From assembly GCA_964058805.1 (NCBI GenBank), contig CAXKVV010001477.1, positions 1 through 29,232 on the forward strand: DNA of 29,232 bases. The letters are read 5' to 3'. Under the pieces are notes generated by a model. That model saw only the letters and a list, made by a program, of their open reading frames with translations, did not search any database and was not told where the DNA came from. The position numbers and the translations under genes were made by a program. Positions 10,288 through 20,556 of this stretch are shown here, piece after piece. The stretch is from Schoenoplectus triqueter (taxonomy: Eukaryota > Streptophyta > Magnoliopsida > Poales > Cyperaceae). The number at the start of each line of letters is the position of its first letter. The stretch's first letter is position 1.

Positions 10288-10336
<49 letters not shown>
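10288..10336. repeat. (AT)n microsatellite
   Basis: An uninterrupted AT dinucleotide run of about 24 units, lying directly after the proposed Helitron 3' end. Confidence 0.97.
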
Positions 10337-10339
<3 letters not shown>

Positions 10340-11025
10340 TCACTAACTTCAACTTTGACCTAATTTAGTAGCGAGCTATTTAGACCGAAATATACCCGGT
10401 ACGGGACTCCTAAGTCGATTGATTATAAATCTTCCCAAAGACAAACGGACCTAAAAAAAACTGAAATGAGGGGAGACGAGCAAATTATCATTTTAGTGTG
10501 ATTTTAATTTTAGGGAGAGGTCAAAGAATATTTCCATTTAAAAAATATACAATATCAAAAGAGAAAAATAAGAGTACTTAATTTATGGACGGTTCCTCAA
10601 TATCACCACATCCGTCCTTTTGATTGTACGACCACCAAAAGGAGAATCTTTCTTTTTATCTCCGTTTCCTTATACAACAATATTAAATAAAGTTTTGGAT
10701 TTGAAATAATAACAATAATTTGTGCGAAGACAGTATTAATGCGTTCAACGTTTTTTTATTTGAACAAAAAAAATACTCGAACTATAAAATTTAATAACTA
10801 GGTCTCGATGAAAGGAATTTCATTCAGTTTTTAAATATTTTATTCCTAAAATATTAGCATGGTGGTTTTAAAAATACCAAACGACATAATAACATTTAAA
10901 AAGAACGGGACTTGAAATGGACTCAACCAGAATGATTTATTAGAAGCAAGATCTTCACAACACAAAAATAATTAACACAAATCAAGACAGTTCCAGACCT
11001 GATTGAAAAAAAAACTTGATTAAAT
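10337..11025. other. Intergenic stretch, no gene
   Basis: AT-rich sequence without coding signal, terminal repeats or RNA-gene features that I can recognise. Confidence 0.5.
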
Positions 11026-11034
11026 ATATTTAAA

Positions 11035-11496
11035 GCGGAGTAATCCCTTGACAATGAGTTATTTTGACCGAAGGAATCACATGTCAATGACTATCTTGAT
11101 AATGAATCTTCAAAAAAAAAATGAAAAAAATTAAAAATAGAATAAATTTTATAAATATGTTCTCCTACTTATAGATTGACAGTGATTCAAATTTTAGACA
11201 ATTTCATTATCGTTTGATAGTCCGTTAAAGATCGTTAAATTCAAACTGTTTTAAAATTCATATAATTTACTTATTATTTGATCAAAGATCATTAAATTAT
11301 AATTTTTGCTAATCATATAAAATTTTAATAATCTTTAATGGACCATCAAATAATAAATAATTATAAATTTAAAAACTATCAATCTATAAGTTAAAAAACA
11401 CATCTATATTTTTTTTCTATTTTGAAATTTTTTATATTATTTTAGAAAGTCATTGTTAAAATTGTCAAAATAACTCATTGCCAAGGATCCCTCCTC
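11035..11496. mobile_element. Mutator-like MITE with long inverted repeats, 462 bp
   Basis: The element starts GCGGAGTAATCCCTTG and, read from the other end, GAGGAGGGATCCTTGG. The arms then share TGAGTTATTTTGAC and, further in, ACTTATAGATTGA and TTTGATRGTCC, so the inverted repeats cover most of the length. A perfect 9-bp direct repeat, ATATTTAAA, flanks it (11026-11034 and 11497-11505). Long inverted repeats with a 9-bp target duplication are the hallmark of Mutator-like elements. No transposase is encoded. Confidence 0.85.
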
Positions 11497-11516
11497 ATAT
11501 TTAAAAATTAGTAGTT

Positions 11517-12864
11517 TACTACTGCAAAAAAAAAAGAAGATTCGATAATGGATTTGAAAACCCTTTAATAATGGTTCTCCAACTGTTATTAAAGGGACGT
11601 GAGCAGGAGCGCTAGGGTCATGGAAAGAAGGTTTCTGGGAAAAAAATATCTATTTTTTTACTACACCAAAAAGGTGAACCTTTATTATTTTTTTCAATGG
11701 ACAAAAGAGTCCCGGACACCCGCTAACACTTACTTTGCTTTCGTCCCTTGGTATGAGAAAATATAGTAAACAATCATTGTTAAATCATAAAATATGGAAA
11801 ACAGGTGAGGATTCTTTAGCTGCGATTTATTGTAAAAAATAATTGTAATTCATTTAACAATGGTTTCTTAATAAAATAGTTGTTAATTTTTTTAAAATAT
11901 TCTTTTAACTTTAACTATTTTCTTTGATGAACATGGATATATTAAGAAATATAAATATGTAAGGACAATCATAATATGAATGAATACATGTTATTCACTC
12001 AATAATATGAAAATACATACAATTTTTATGAAAAAACATAAAAGCCCCAAAAAATAATAAAAACTAAATTTATTTAATATATATCATACTCATGCAATGT
12101 ATGCAACAGTTTTCAAGAAAAATCCAAAGAAAATAAAAAAGAACAAAAATAAAATAAATCTAAAAACTTCAAACGACATTTTGAGGCACAAAATGAGATC
12201 TTTTCGCCCCCAAAAACTACCATCATGACAATTTTTGTGAATCCTATATATCTTTTCGCGAGCTTTTTGTGATCATAGTATGTTTTGATCAAAATTTTCT
12301 ATCAAAAGTTATGACTATTTACAGTTTAGTACTCAAATTTTGATTGTAATTTTAGGTCTCTTTCTCTATTTCTTTTTGTTTTACTTTTTTTTCTGCCTCC
12401 ATCTTTTTTGTCTGAGGGGAAGAAGTATTAGAATTGTTGCTGAGGTTTTTAGGAGTGTTAGATTAGAATGAAGAAACAATGTGATTGAAGACTGTTTTTG
12501 GCGGGTTAACTTCGAAAAAGTTATATAAATCCTTTAAGAACGGTTTACTACCCAAATTATTACTAAACACCTCATTAACAATGATTTCGTTAGAAAATTA
12601 TTGTTAAAGACCTTTTAAGAATAGATTTCTATTGAAACCATTGTTAAAGATTAGCTTCAACAACAGTTTCAATAAAAAAAACTATTGCTAAAGGCTAATC
12701 CCACTTTTTAACACCTCTGGATTTTAATAATATTTTTTAATTAAGAATCATTGTAAAATAGTTCTTTCATATTCCAGTAATACCATTTCCCACTTTTAAT
12801 AATGATATTTATCAAAAACCTGCTAGTAAATAGATATTGTTTGAACTATTTTTCTGCTGTAGTG
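11517..12864. mobile_element. Non-autonomous CACTA (En/Spm) element, 1348 bp
   Basis: The right end read on the minus strand is CACTACAGCAGAAAAAT and the left end is TACTACTGCAAAAAA, so the left terminus has lost its first C. A 3-bp target duplication GTT flanks the element (11514-11516 and 12865-12867), as expected for CACTA elements. Subterminal zones contain repeated, inverted motifs of the type AACAATGGTTT and AACCATTGTTAAA. The interior has no transposase coding sequence. It begins only 12 bases after the target repeat of the neighbouring Mutator-like MITE. Confidence 0.8.
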
Positions 12865-12895
12865 GTTATATAATGTTTATTATACGCACTATAGT

Positions 12896-13215
12896 AGTAT
12901 GTTTGGATGGGTCAGGAATAGCAGAATAGCTGTTGTTCTCAGAATAGCAATAGCAATTGTGTATCCAAACGTAAATCTGTTATTCCAAAACAATGACAAT
13001 AACTGTTATTCTGCTATTCCATGATGGGGATGAAATAGCTGTTGCTCTTCTCAACTCTCCATTATTATTCTAAATAAATAATTCAAATAATATTTCTACC
13101 ATTCAGAATAACATCACATTTTTATTATTCTCGCGCTAACCGAAAAATCATCATTTTTTCACTATCCTCATTTACTATTCTCAATTCCTCTATTTTTGCA
13201 TGATCCAAACACACC
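12896..13215. mobile_element. MITE with TGTTTGGAT ends, about 320 bp
   Basis: The left end AGTATGTTTGGATGGG pairs with the right end, which on the other strand reads GGTGTGTTTGGATCATG. The arms also share AGAATAG/CTATTCT motifs internally. The target duplication is unclear (TAG occurs near both borders), so the superfamily is left open; Tourist- or hAT-type MITEs are the likely options. Confidence 0.65.
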
Positions 13216-14282
13216 TAGAAGATCCCGATATTCTATATTTCCGAAAATTCTAGAGAGAAAACAATTTACTAATACTAAGAGATGAGCTCATAAGGCTGAT
13301 GTAGTTGATGATGTTTTATAAATTATCACTTGCTGACGCATGCCGTCAAATATTTCCTTCCAGACCTCTGGTGAAAGTGAAATTCAGGTATTGCATTAGG
13401 CGACGAATATCTTTGCATGATTTACCATCCACCTTTATTTCTAACTTACCCTCAATCTTTTGTATACTTCCTTTAATTTCTCTTTTTAATATCAAGTTGC
13501 TGGCGGCTGGTGACTACGATTTCTTGATTAAAAGATTAAAAAAAGGGGCTCTACAGTCTCCTGTCTCTATATTAGTGAGATGTGGAAAAAGAAGAACGCG
13601 TCTAAAGATCCTTTGAACTCCAATTAATTTTCCATTTTATTATATTTCTAATTCTTTGGGATAGTAAACGTAACAGTTATATTTTGGTTTACAAAAGGAA
13701 GATATTTTTTTATTTATACTTTCGGCAAAAATGGAAAAAAAAACAATTTTAATGTTTTTGGCAGTAATTTTTTTTAATGAATGAATTGAATGCGGTTTCG
13801 TCAGGTGTGCAAGAAAGGTCCCGAAAATATTCTTTAACTGCAGTTTGCAATTTCTTATTGCGTTAGAACGAATTGTGTGGAAAAACTTAATTAGTTGGAG
13901 GATGATGCTGCTCGCAAGTTGATATATGAATGTCCAGACTTTAACATAAATTATTGTTACAAGGACAATGTGCCACGTGCGTATATATATATATATATAT
14001 ATAATATGTTATTGGTACAAATACAATTCACTTCCAACTAACGTTGTGGGACCGCGCTCCAACTGAAACAAATACGTATGATTCCCATTTCATTTTTATT
14101 ATAAATGGAATTCCGGTATATACGGATATATTTTGGTTACATTGAAATTTTTTAAAATTGTTAGGATGATATTATTGAAGGATTTTGAATTATAAAAACT
14201 ACATGGAATGAGCATTTCGAGAATTTATTAATTAAAGCAATAATTCAGAGAGCCAAAACACAGTTGTTTTGTGTGTGGATTG
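13216..14282. other. Intergenic stretch with a short (TA)n run, no gene
   Basis: A 103-codon frame at 13305-13616 shows no domain and no family resemblance. A (TA)n run lies at about 13982-14003. The rest is AT-rich non-coding sequence. Confidence 0.45.
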
Positions 14283-14308
14283 AAATAGATGGCAACGACC
14301 ATCTATTT
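14283..14308. other. Perfect 10-bp hairpin
   Basis: AAATAGATGG and CCATCTATTT flank a six-base loop, CAACGA. A run of A/T follows, but there is no adjacent gene for which this would be a terminator, and plant genes do not use such terminators. Confidence 0.8.
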
Positions 14309-14349
14309 TAATGATACAGCGCTAGGCCGGCCGCTAGCAGATTTAGAAC

Positions 14350-14535
14350 CGGGGAGGTTCAAAAGATTTGAACTTAAAATTTAGTTTAAAATCTCTTCAA
14401 TGAATTGATTTTGTATTGAGATTTATATTTTTTATTTGTTCAAAGCTTCTCTTAAATCTCTTTATTAATGTCGATGCAAAATCAATAAGCGGAAGAAACT
14501 TTGAATCAAAATTTAAGTTCAAAACCCTTTGAAAC
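14350..14535. mobile_element. Imperfect foldback, possible MITE
   Basis: The left arm (TTTGAACTTAAAATTTAG, later GAATTGATTTTGTATTGA) pairs with the right arm, which on the other strand reads TTTGAACTTAAATTTTGA and later TTATTGATTTTGCATCGA. The arms span most of the segment. I found no clear target duplication. Confidence 0.55.
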
Positions 14536-14539
14536 AATC

Positions 14540-15178
14540 TTATTCCTTAATATTCCACTTTGTTAGTTTCTCTACAATCTTTGTGCACGGACCTAAACAC
14601 TGCAACTCTTTTAGAACGTTCCGTTTTCCAGTTTTCCAGTCCTAGTTGAAAGATTACCTGCAAAAAATAATTTTTAAAATAAGTTTTTGATGGTGTTGTG
14701 AAAAATGCTTTATTGGTACAAAAAAACATTTTTTGACGGTTGATTCAAAGAAAAGAGATTCTAACAAAAAAAAATGGTTTTGTGACGAGCAGTGATTATT
14801 GTATATCTCTTAGAAATGAAAAAAAAAATGTAGACTCAATTAAAGGGGCTATATTATGGATTATTTGGTAGAAAGGAAGTATAGAATTAATTATCATATC
14901 TTTAACCAAATATTGGAGTATTGCTAATCAGGATTCACAATTTCATTTATATGATTTGTTTTTAATATTGCCATTTGATGTTCAGAATCTTCCATAGTGA
15001 ATCCATCAAGCTGAAAAATCAATGCTAGAATTGGGGTGGAAAAGAAATGCACTAAACTCTTGGATACAGTAGCTTTAAACGTGTTATGCTCGATCTGTAC
15101 TGTCTTTACAATCTTATCAGTTTACTAGTTACTGTTTCTAATATATGGGATACTATTGATGCTGATGGTAGTTGCTAA
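14540..15178. other. Intergenic stretch, no gene
   Basis: No coding or structural feature is supported. A 60-codon minus-strand frame at 14547-14729 looks like chance. Confidence 0.45.
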
Positions 15179-15390
15179 GGGTTCGTTTGACAAATCAAGG
15201 AATAGTTTTATAAGAATGGTAAATTTGGAAGAGTGATAGAATGGTATATTTTTTTGGAAGAGTGGTAGAAAAGTGGGATTTTTGCCTATTTGGAAGAGCG
15301 AAAATATCATTTGGCAGCTGTTAATCAGAACAGTTAAAATATGAATAATTATGATACTAATAATATTGATTATAGTAAAAATAATAGTAA

Positions 15391-15427
<37 letters not shown>

Positions 15428-15719
15428 GTACAATAATAAAAAATAATCATAATAAATAATAATATTCATAGTTATAATATATTATGGTTATGACTATAAT
15501 TATTATTTAATTATGATTATGATTTTCATATTTTGATTTTGATTATGATTATTATTTAATTATGTTATATTATATTATGGTTATATTTATAATTTTGTTA
15601 TATTTTCATGACTATAACTATGAATATTATTATTTATTATGATTATTATTATTATATTATTATAATATATAATAATAATAATATAATAATAATATATTAT
15701 TATAATATAATATTAATAT

Positions 15720-15759
<40 letters not shown>

Positions 15760-16377
15760 ATTATAATATAATAATAATTTAATAATCACTATTATCAAAA
15801 TATAATAATAAATAATCTAAATTATAATAGTATAATAAAAATAAACATAATAATAATTAATAATATAATAAATAATATCATAATAATAATAATAACACTA
15901 ATATCATAATAATAAATAATCATAATTATATTAATATAATAATAAAATAACAAAATCATAATTATATCATAATAATAAATATTTATAATGAGAATAATAT
16001 AATAATAAAGTAATCATATTTACATTCATAATATAATAATATAATACTAAAATTATATTGTTACAATATAATGATAATAAATAATAGTATAATACTAACA
16101 GTAATGATAAAAATAATAATCATAATATAAATATAATAAAAAAATATAATGTAATGTAATATAATAATACTAATAAATCATAATTATAATCATAATATAA
16201 TAATATAATACAACATAATCAAATAATAATCGCTATTCTGACGAGACCTCATCTGGTATACCACTTATAACTTGATATACCGGATTAACACTCTTCCGCA
16301 CTCTTCTACTTAGTCTAAAATTTGTTTAGCAATTTTATTCCAACCTTTTACTATTCCATTGGGTTCCAAACATACCC
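15179..16377. mobile_element. Tourist-like (PIF/Harbinger) MITE, copy 1 of a tandem pair
   Basis: The left end is GGGTTCGTTTGACA, preceded by TAA, and the right end is CCAAACATACCC, followed by TGA. The conserved left part (to about 15360) and right part (from about 16225) match the second copy closely, for example TGTTAATCAGAACAG versus TGTTAATCAGAATAG and GCTATTCTGACGAGA versus CACTATTCTGACGAGA. The centre is an extended AAT/ATA/CATAAT tract. A TWA target site and these ends fit the Tourist group. Confidence 0.7.
15330..16235. repeat. Expanded AAT/ATA trinucleotide tract (copy 1)
   Basis: About 900 bases consist almost only of A and T in AAT, ATA and TCATAAT patterns, including pure (AAT)n runs near 15390-15426 and 15723-15752 and strongly self-complementary stretches around 15640-15780. 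A minus-strand frame rich in tyrosine (15125-15469) is an artefact of this tract. Confidence 0.9.
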
Positions 16378-16380
16378 TGA

Positions 16381-17471
16381 GGTTCTGGCAAATTAGGGAA
16401 TAATTTTAGAAGATTGGTAATTTTGAAAGAGTGATAAAATAGTATATTTTTGGAAGAGTGGTAGAAGAGTGGTATTCTTCACTATTCGGAAGAGTGAAAA
16501 TATTGTTTGATAGTTGTTAATCAGAATAGTTAAAATATGAATAATTATGATACTAATAATTATGATGATAATAAAAATAATAGTAAAATAATAATCATAA
16601 TAATAGTAATCATAATAAAATAATAATTATAATCATAATAAATAATAATATTCACAGTTGTAATCATAGTAATATAATAAAAATAAAAATATAATCATAA
16701 TATAGTAATATAATATTAAAAATTATAATTATAATCATAATTATAATAATATCATAATAATAAATAATCATAATTTTAATAATATAATCATAATCATAAT
16801 ATAATAATAAATATTATAATTATAATCATAATCGTAATAATATAATAATAAATAATAAATAATAAATAATAATAATTTTAATAATATAATCATAATATAA
16901 TAATATAATACAACATAATTAAATAATAATCTTAATTATAATAATTATAAATAATAATAATAATATAATCATAACTATAATCATAATATAATAATATAAT
17001 ACAACATAATAAAATAATAATAATAAGTAATAATAATCATATTCATAATCATCATAATATAATAATAATATAATCATAATTAAAATATAATAATATAATA
17101 ATAATAATCATCATTATTATAATAATATAATCATAATTATAATAATATAATCATAATCATAACATAATATAATAATAAATAATCATTATCATAATAATAT
17201 AATAATAAAATAATCATATTGATATTCATAATATAATAATATAATAATATAATAATCATAATCATAATATAATAATATAATACAATATAATTAAATAATA
17301 ATCACTATTCTGACGAGAGCTAATCCGGTATTTCACCTATAAGTTGGTATACCGGATTAGCACTTGTGCGCACTCTTCTACTTGGTCTAAAATTCATTTT
17401 GAGAAATTAGTTCGTCGGAATAGCAATTTTATTCCTATGTTTTGCTATTCCATGGAGTGCCAAACAAACCC
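16381..17471. mobile_element. Tourist-like MITE, copy 2 of a tandem pair
   Basis: This copy begins GGTTCTGGCAAATTAGG directly after the TGA that follows copy 1 and ends in GCCAAACAAACCC, followed by TAA (17472-17474). The pair is therefore bounded by TAA on both outer sides and joined by one TGA, consistent with a tandem multimer sharing its target site. Its flanks match copy 1, and its centre is likewise filled by an AT-rich simple-repeat tract. Confidence 0.7.
16540..17305. repeat. Expanded AAT/ATA trinucleotide tract (copy 2)
   Basis: About 760 bases of AATAAT, ATAATCATAAT and related patterns. The tract starts and stops at the same element-internal positions as in copy 1, but differs in length and detail. 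Confidence 0.9.
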
Positions 17472-17479
17472 TAATTATT

Positions 17480-19190
17480 TTGTTGGGGCAAACCGGTCCA
17501 GGTGGGCCGGGTTCTTGTTGGTTTTCCTTTTTTCTTTCATAATTTCACAAAATCGAAAAAAATTCAAAAAAATGGTAAAAGTTACAAAATAAATGTGTCA
17601 TAATTTGTTATATAATATTTTTTAATAAATTCATTTTTTGTTTATATTTGTTAAAAATCAAATAAAATTTGAAAAGTTCCAATAAATTTTAAAAAATCAG
17701 AAAATTCTAAAAAATAATAAAAATAAATTTATTATAATTTTTTAAATAATAATTTTAACTAATTTTATTTTTTGTATTCATTTGTTTAAAAATCAGATGA
17801 AGTTATTTAATCATAAAAATTGTAAAAAAATATATTTTATATTATATTTTGAACAAAAATATTATAAAAATTCAAAGTTACTCTCCTCTTTTATTTTAAG
17901 TTTGGACATGCTTTGTAAAAAGAACATAAGAAAAGTTCTATTTCTTTTGTTAGTGATGTTCTTTAAAAAAAAAGAAATTTCAAAAACAATTGAAATTTTT
18001 AAAAATAAATAAAAAGATTCAAACGGTTAAGAAAAAAATCCGAACATCTAGAACTTGTTGTTCAAATATCACATGTCACTATCTTGAAGTTTTGTAGATG
18101 TTATTGTCTAAAATGTGATATCATGTTGCATGTAATTTTCAGCATCAATCTAATATTTTAAGCACTCAATTTTTTTGAAATAATTTAAAAACAATTGGTC
18201 TGTTTATCAATTAGAATTCTGTTCATAAAACTCACACATAATTTAGAAGGGATAGTTGATATAGCCACTGTTGTTGCCTCTAACATAAACATAATGGAAC
18301 AAATCAAAAGTACAATGTAAATTTGTAACTAAAAACAACATTTCTAAGTAAAAAAACCAAATCTAATATTATAACAAAAAAATCAAATCTAATATGATAA
18401 CATTAAAAAAAATCTAACACAGTATATTTAGAAGATTAAAAAGTGAAATTTAAATATATAACTATGTAACATTTTTTAATTAGTCATTCTAATGTAAAAA
18501 TTATTATACAACTAATTTAAATTAGAAATTAAAAAATACAAGTATATTAAAGAAAACTAAAATAAAATTAAGATATGACAAATTAAATTTAAATAATATT
18601 AATATTAATTTAAACTAATTCTTACAAATTATAAATTAAACCTTCAAATATTATCGAAATCGGGATCGTGAGATAAAATTGCAAGACTAATTTTCTTCAC
18701 TTCTTGTGGAATGAAAATAAATTAACAATACTAAAAATATATTTTTTTAAATAATAAGATTAAAATTGAAAAATTAAATGGAAAATTGAGATTAAATAGA
18801 AAATTTAGCTTATAAGAACTTGAGGAGAGAAAGATTGAATGTTCGTTGTGATTTGAGATAAGAATATGGTGGTATTTATAGAGATTTAGTTGGAAGGAAA
18901 TTTTAATGTTTTCTTTAATTTGTTGGAATTTTCTGATATTTTTTGAATTTTTTGATTAAATTTGAAAAAAAAAATGCACCATTGGGGGTCCGATCCGGTC
19001 CGATTATGCATGGATTTGACATGGGTTGGGATGGTACGGATCGGGTTTCGTCTGGGTTACCAGTCTATATTTGAGGTTGGATCCTGGGTGTTAACGAGAT
19101 GGGTTAGAGCGGGTTAAAATGAAAAAAAAATCCAACCCAACTCCTGTTAGGTCCGGTCTAACCCCAGGTTCGGATTGGGAACACAGTAAG
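17480..19190 (-). mobile_element. hAT-like remnant in minus orientation
   Basis: The left boundary carries TGTTGGGGCAAACCGG followed by CCGGTCC and GGGCCGGG motifs, and the right zone carries many GGTCCGATCC, GGGTTGG and ATCCAACCC motifs, ending near GGGAACACAG. On the minus strand a TATA box (18880-18873) is followed by a CTC-rich leader and then by CGATAATATTTGAAGG, closely resembling the promoter and leader of the element at 5994-7577. Between them is AT-rich sequence without a transposase frame. I could not establish a target duplication, so the borders are approximate. Confidence 0.55.
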
Positions 19191-19224
19191 GTCTGTTGGC
19201 TGTTGCTGGTCACAAATTAATAAC

Positions 19225-19230
19225 CACGTG
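19225..19230 (+). promoter_or_regulatory. G-box (CACGTG) upstream of WRKY gene B
   Basis: CACGTG within CCACGTGAGC lies about 190 bases upstream of the gene B start and about 90 bases upstream of its TATA box, a usual place for bZIP/bHLH binding sites. It sits just before the block shared with the gene A promoter. Confidence 0.4.
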
Positions 19231-19319
19231 AGCAAAAAGACTTGAGGTCTTCCTACAATTTGCCCTTTTTGTTATTTTGAAGACAACTTGCATGCCTTTG
19301 TGGGTGCATACTCTCTCCA

Positions 19320-19327
19320 TATATAAA
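19320..19327 (+). promoter_or_regulatory. TATA box of WRKY gene B
   Basis: TATATAAA lies about 90 bases upstream of the start codon. The following leader CTCACCTTCATTCTAAAATACCA is shared with gene A apart from small changes. Confidence 0.65.
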
Positions 19328-19416
19328 TTCAATTGCCAAGACATCTCTCACCTTCATTCTAAAATACCATCCAACCAAATACACAAACTAACAGACAACT
19401 CTTCTTCTCTAACTAT

Positions 19417-20556
19417 ATGGGAAACTCATACCGTGATCAAGAGAGAGCCATTACAGAAGTTGGTAGAGGCTATGATATACTCAAACAACTTCAGGGCCTT
19501 CTCCAGTTGAAATCAAGGACTGGAGAGGATGTGGTACATACGCATGAGTTGGCTGAACCTCTTTTCAGAGAAGCTTTGCAAGCTTTAAACCTTGCACTTA
19601 GTATAATGAAGTCTGGTGTTAGTAAAGCTGAGATTAAATCGGAGATTGCAGTGCTCGAGTCAGGTTCCCCGGCTTATAGTAGCCATGAGAGTGTGGTTTC
19701 CTACGAATCCAATCAGAAAACAGCTGATGAAAGGGGAAAAAGAAGAAGGTAACTACATACAACCATTCACAGTTCAAACTTACATAGGATCTCAATTTTA
19801 TCAGTCGTGTTATTTGTTTGAAATTATCCGCTCAGAACCTTCTTAATTTTGCAATTTACATATGGACTGCGACTTGATTCATTTTGTCAGTTTATGTATA
19901 TAGCATAATATCAATACATCTGTTATGCTCAGCTAACAATAATTCTTTGATTAAATAAAGGGTAGGGGAGCATTCCTGGACAGGTAATACGACCATGCCA
20001 TATGATGACGGCTATCAATGGAGAAAATATGGAGACAAGAAGATTAGTGGCACTAATTTTTCACGGTATGTATCTACATTATATCAGCTCAATTTATCCT
20101 AATACCTAGTGAATTAACTATTTTGAAGAAAAATTGATGCAGTATAAAACACAAAATTGACAGATTTACTTTACCTTCTTTTGTAGGGGCTACTTCAGAT
20201 GTACATACAAAGAACAAAATTGCCGAGCAACAAAACAAGTCCAACAAATAAGCAACACAGACCCAAATATGTTTAAAGTGACATACAAAAATATCCACAC
20301 CTGCAATTTTAACAAAACAATGTCTTCATCATCCACTCCGCTACCAATTCCACTTGATTCAATCGAGCAAGAAAGCAGTATAGAACATATGCTGCATTTG
20401 CCTAAGCTGTTGTCCCAAGGTTCATGCTCGAGTGATGCAATCTTAAGAGAAAACATTACCAGTGCTTCCACAGTTGAAAGAAACTGCGAATTGGACTGGG
20501 ATTCGTTGTTGAGAGATTTAGTAGGATTTGCTTCAGATGATTTTCCCCTTATCTAG
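19417..20556 (+). CDS. WRKY transcription factor, group III-like (gene B), complete
   Basis: This is a nuclear WRKY DNA-binding protein of 268 residues in three exons: 19417-19748, 19961-20065 and 20187-20556. The introns are 212 and 121 bases, both phase 2 with GT-AG ends; the second splits arginine codon 146 inside the WRKY domain, the conserved position. Residues 1-110 form the group III N-terminal region (leucine/alanine-rich helices, then GKRRR). The domain has WRKYGDK at 131-137 and zinc ligands C151, C158, H183 and C185, giving C-X6-C-X24-H-X-C against the usual C-X7-C-X23-H-X-C. The serine- and acid-rich tail ends with ELDWDSLLRDLV, a plausible activation segment. The start is supported by the match to gene A from the first residues (GNSYRDQE versus DNSYSDQE). 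Asp replaces Gln in the heptapeptide, as in gene A. Family membership is certain; target specificity is not. Confidence 0.93.

Noticed and set aside
13305..13616. 103-codon plus-strand frame
   Set aside because: No recognisable domain, no promoter or splice support, and composition like the surrounding DNA.
15125..15469. Minus-strand open frame with a long tyrosine run
   Set aside because: It is a translation of the AAT microsatellite within the MITE and has no protein domain.
20089..20471. Minus-strand frames opposite gene B exon 3
   Set aside because: They are shadows of the coding strand of gene B.
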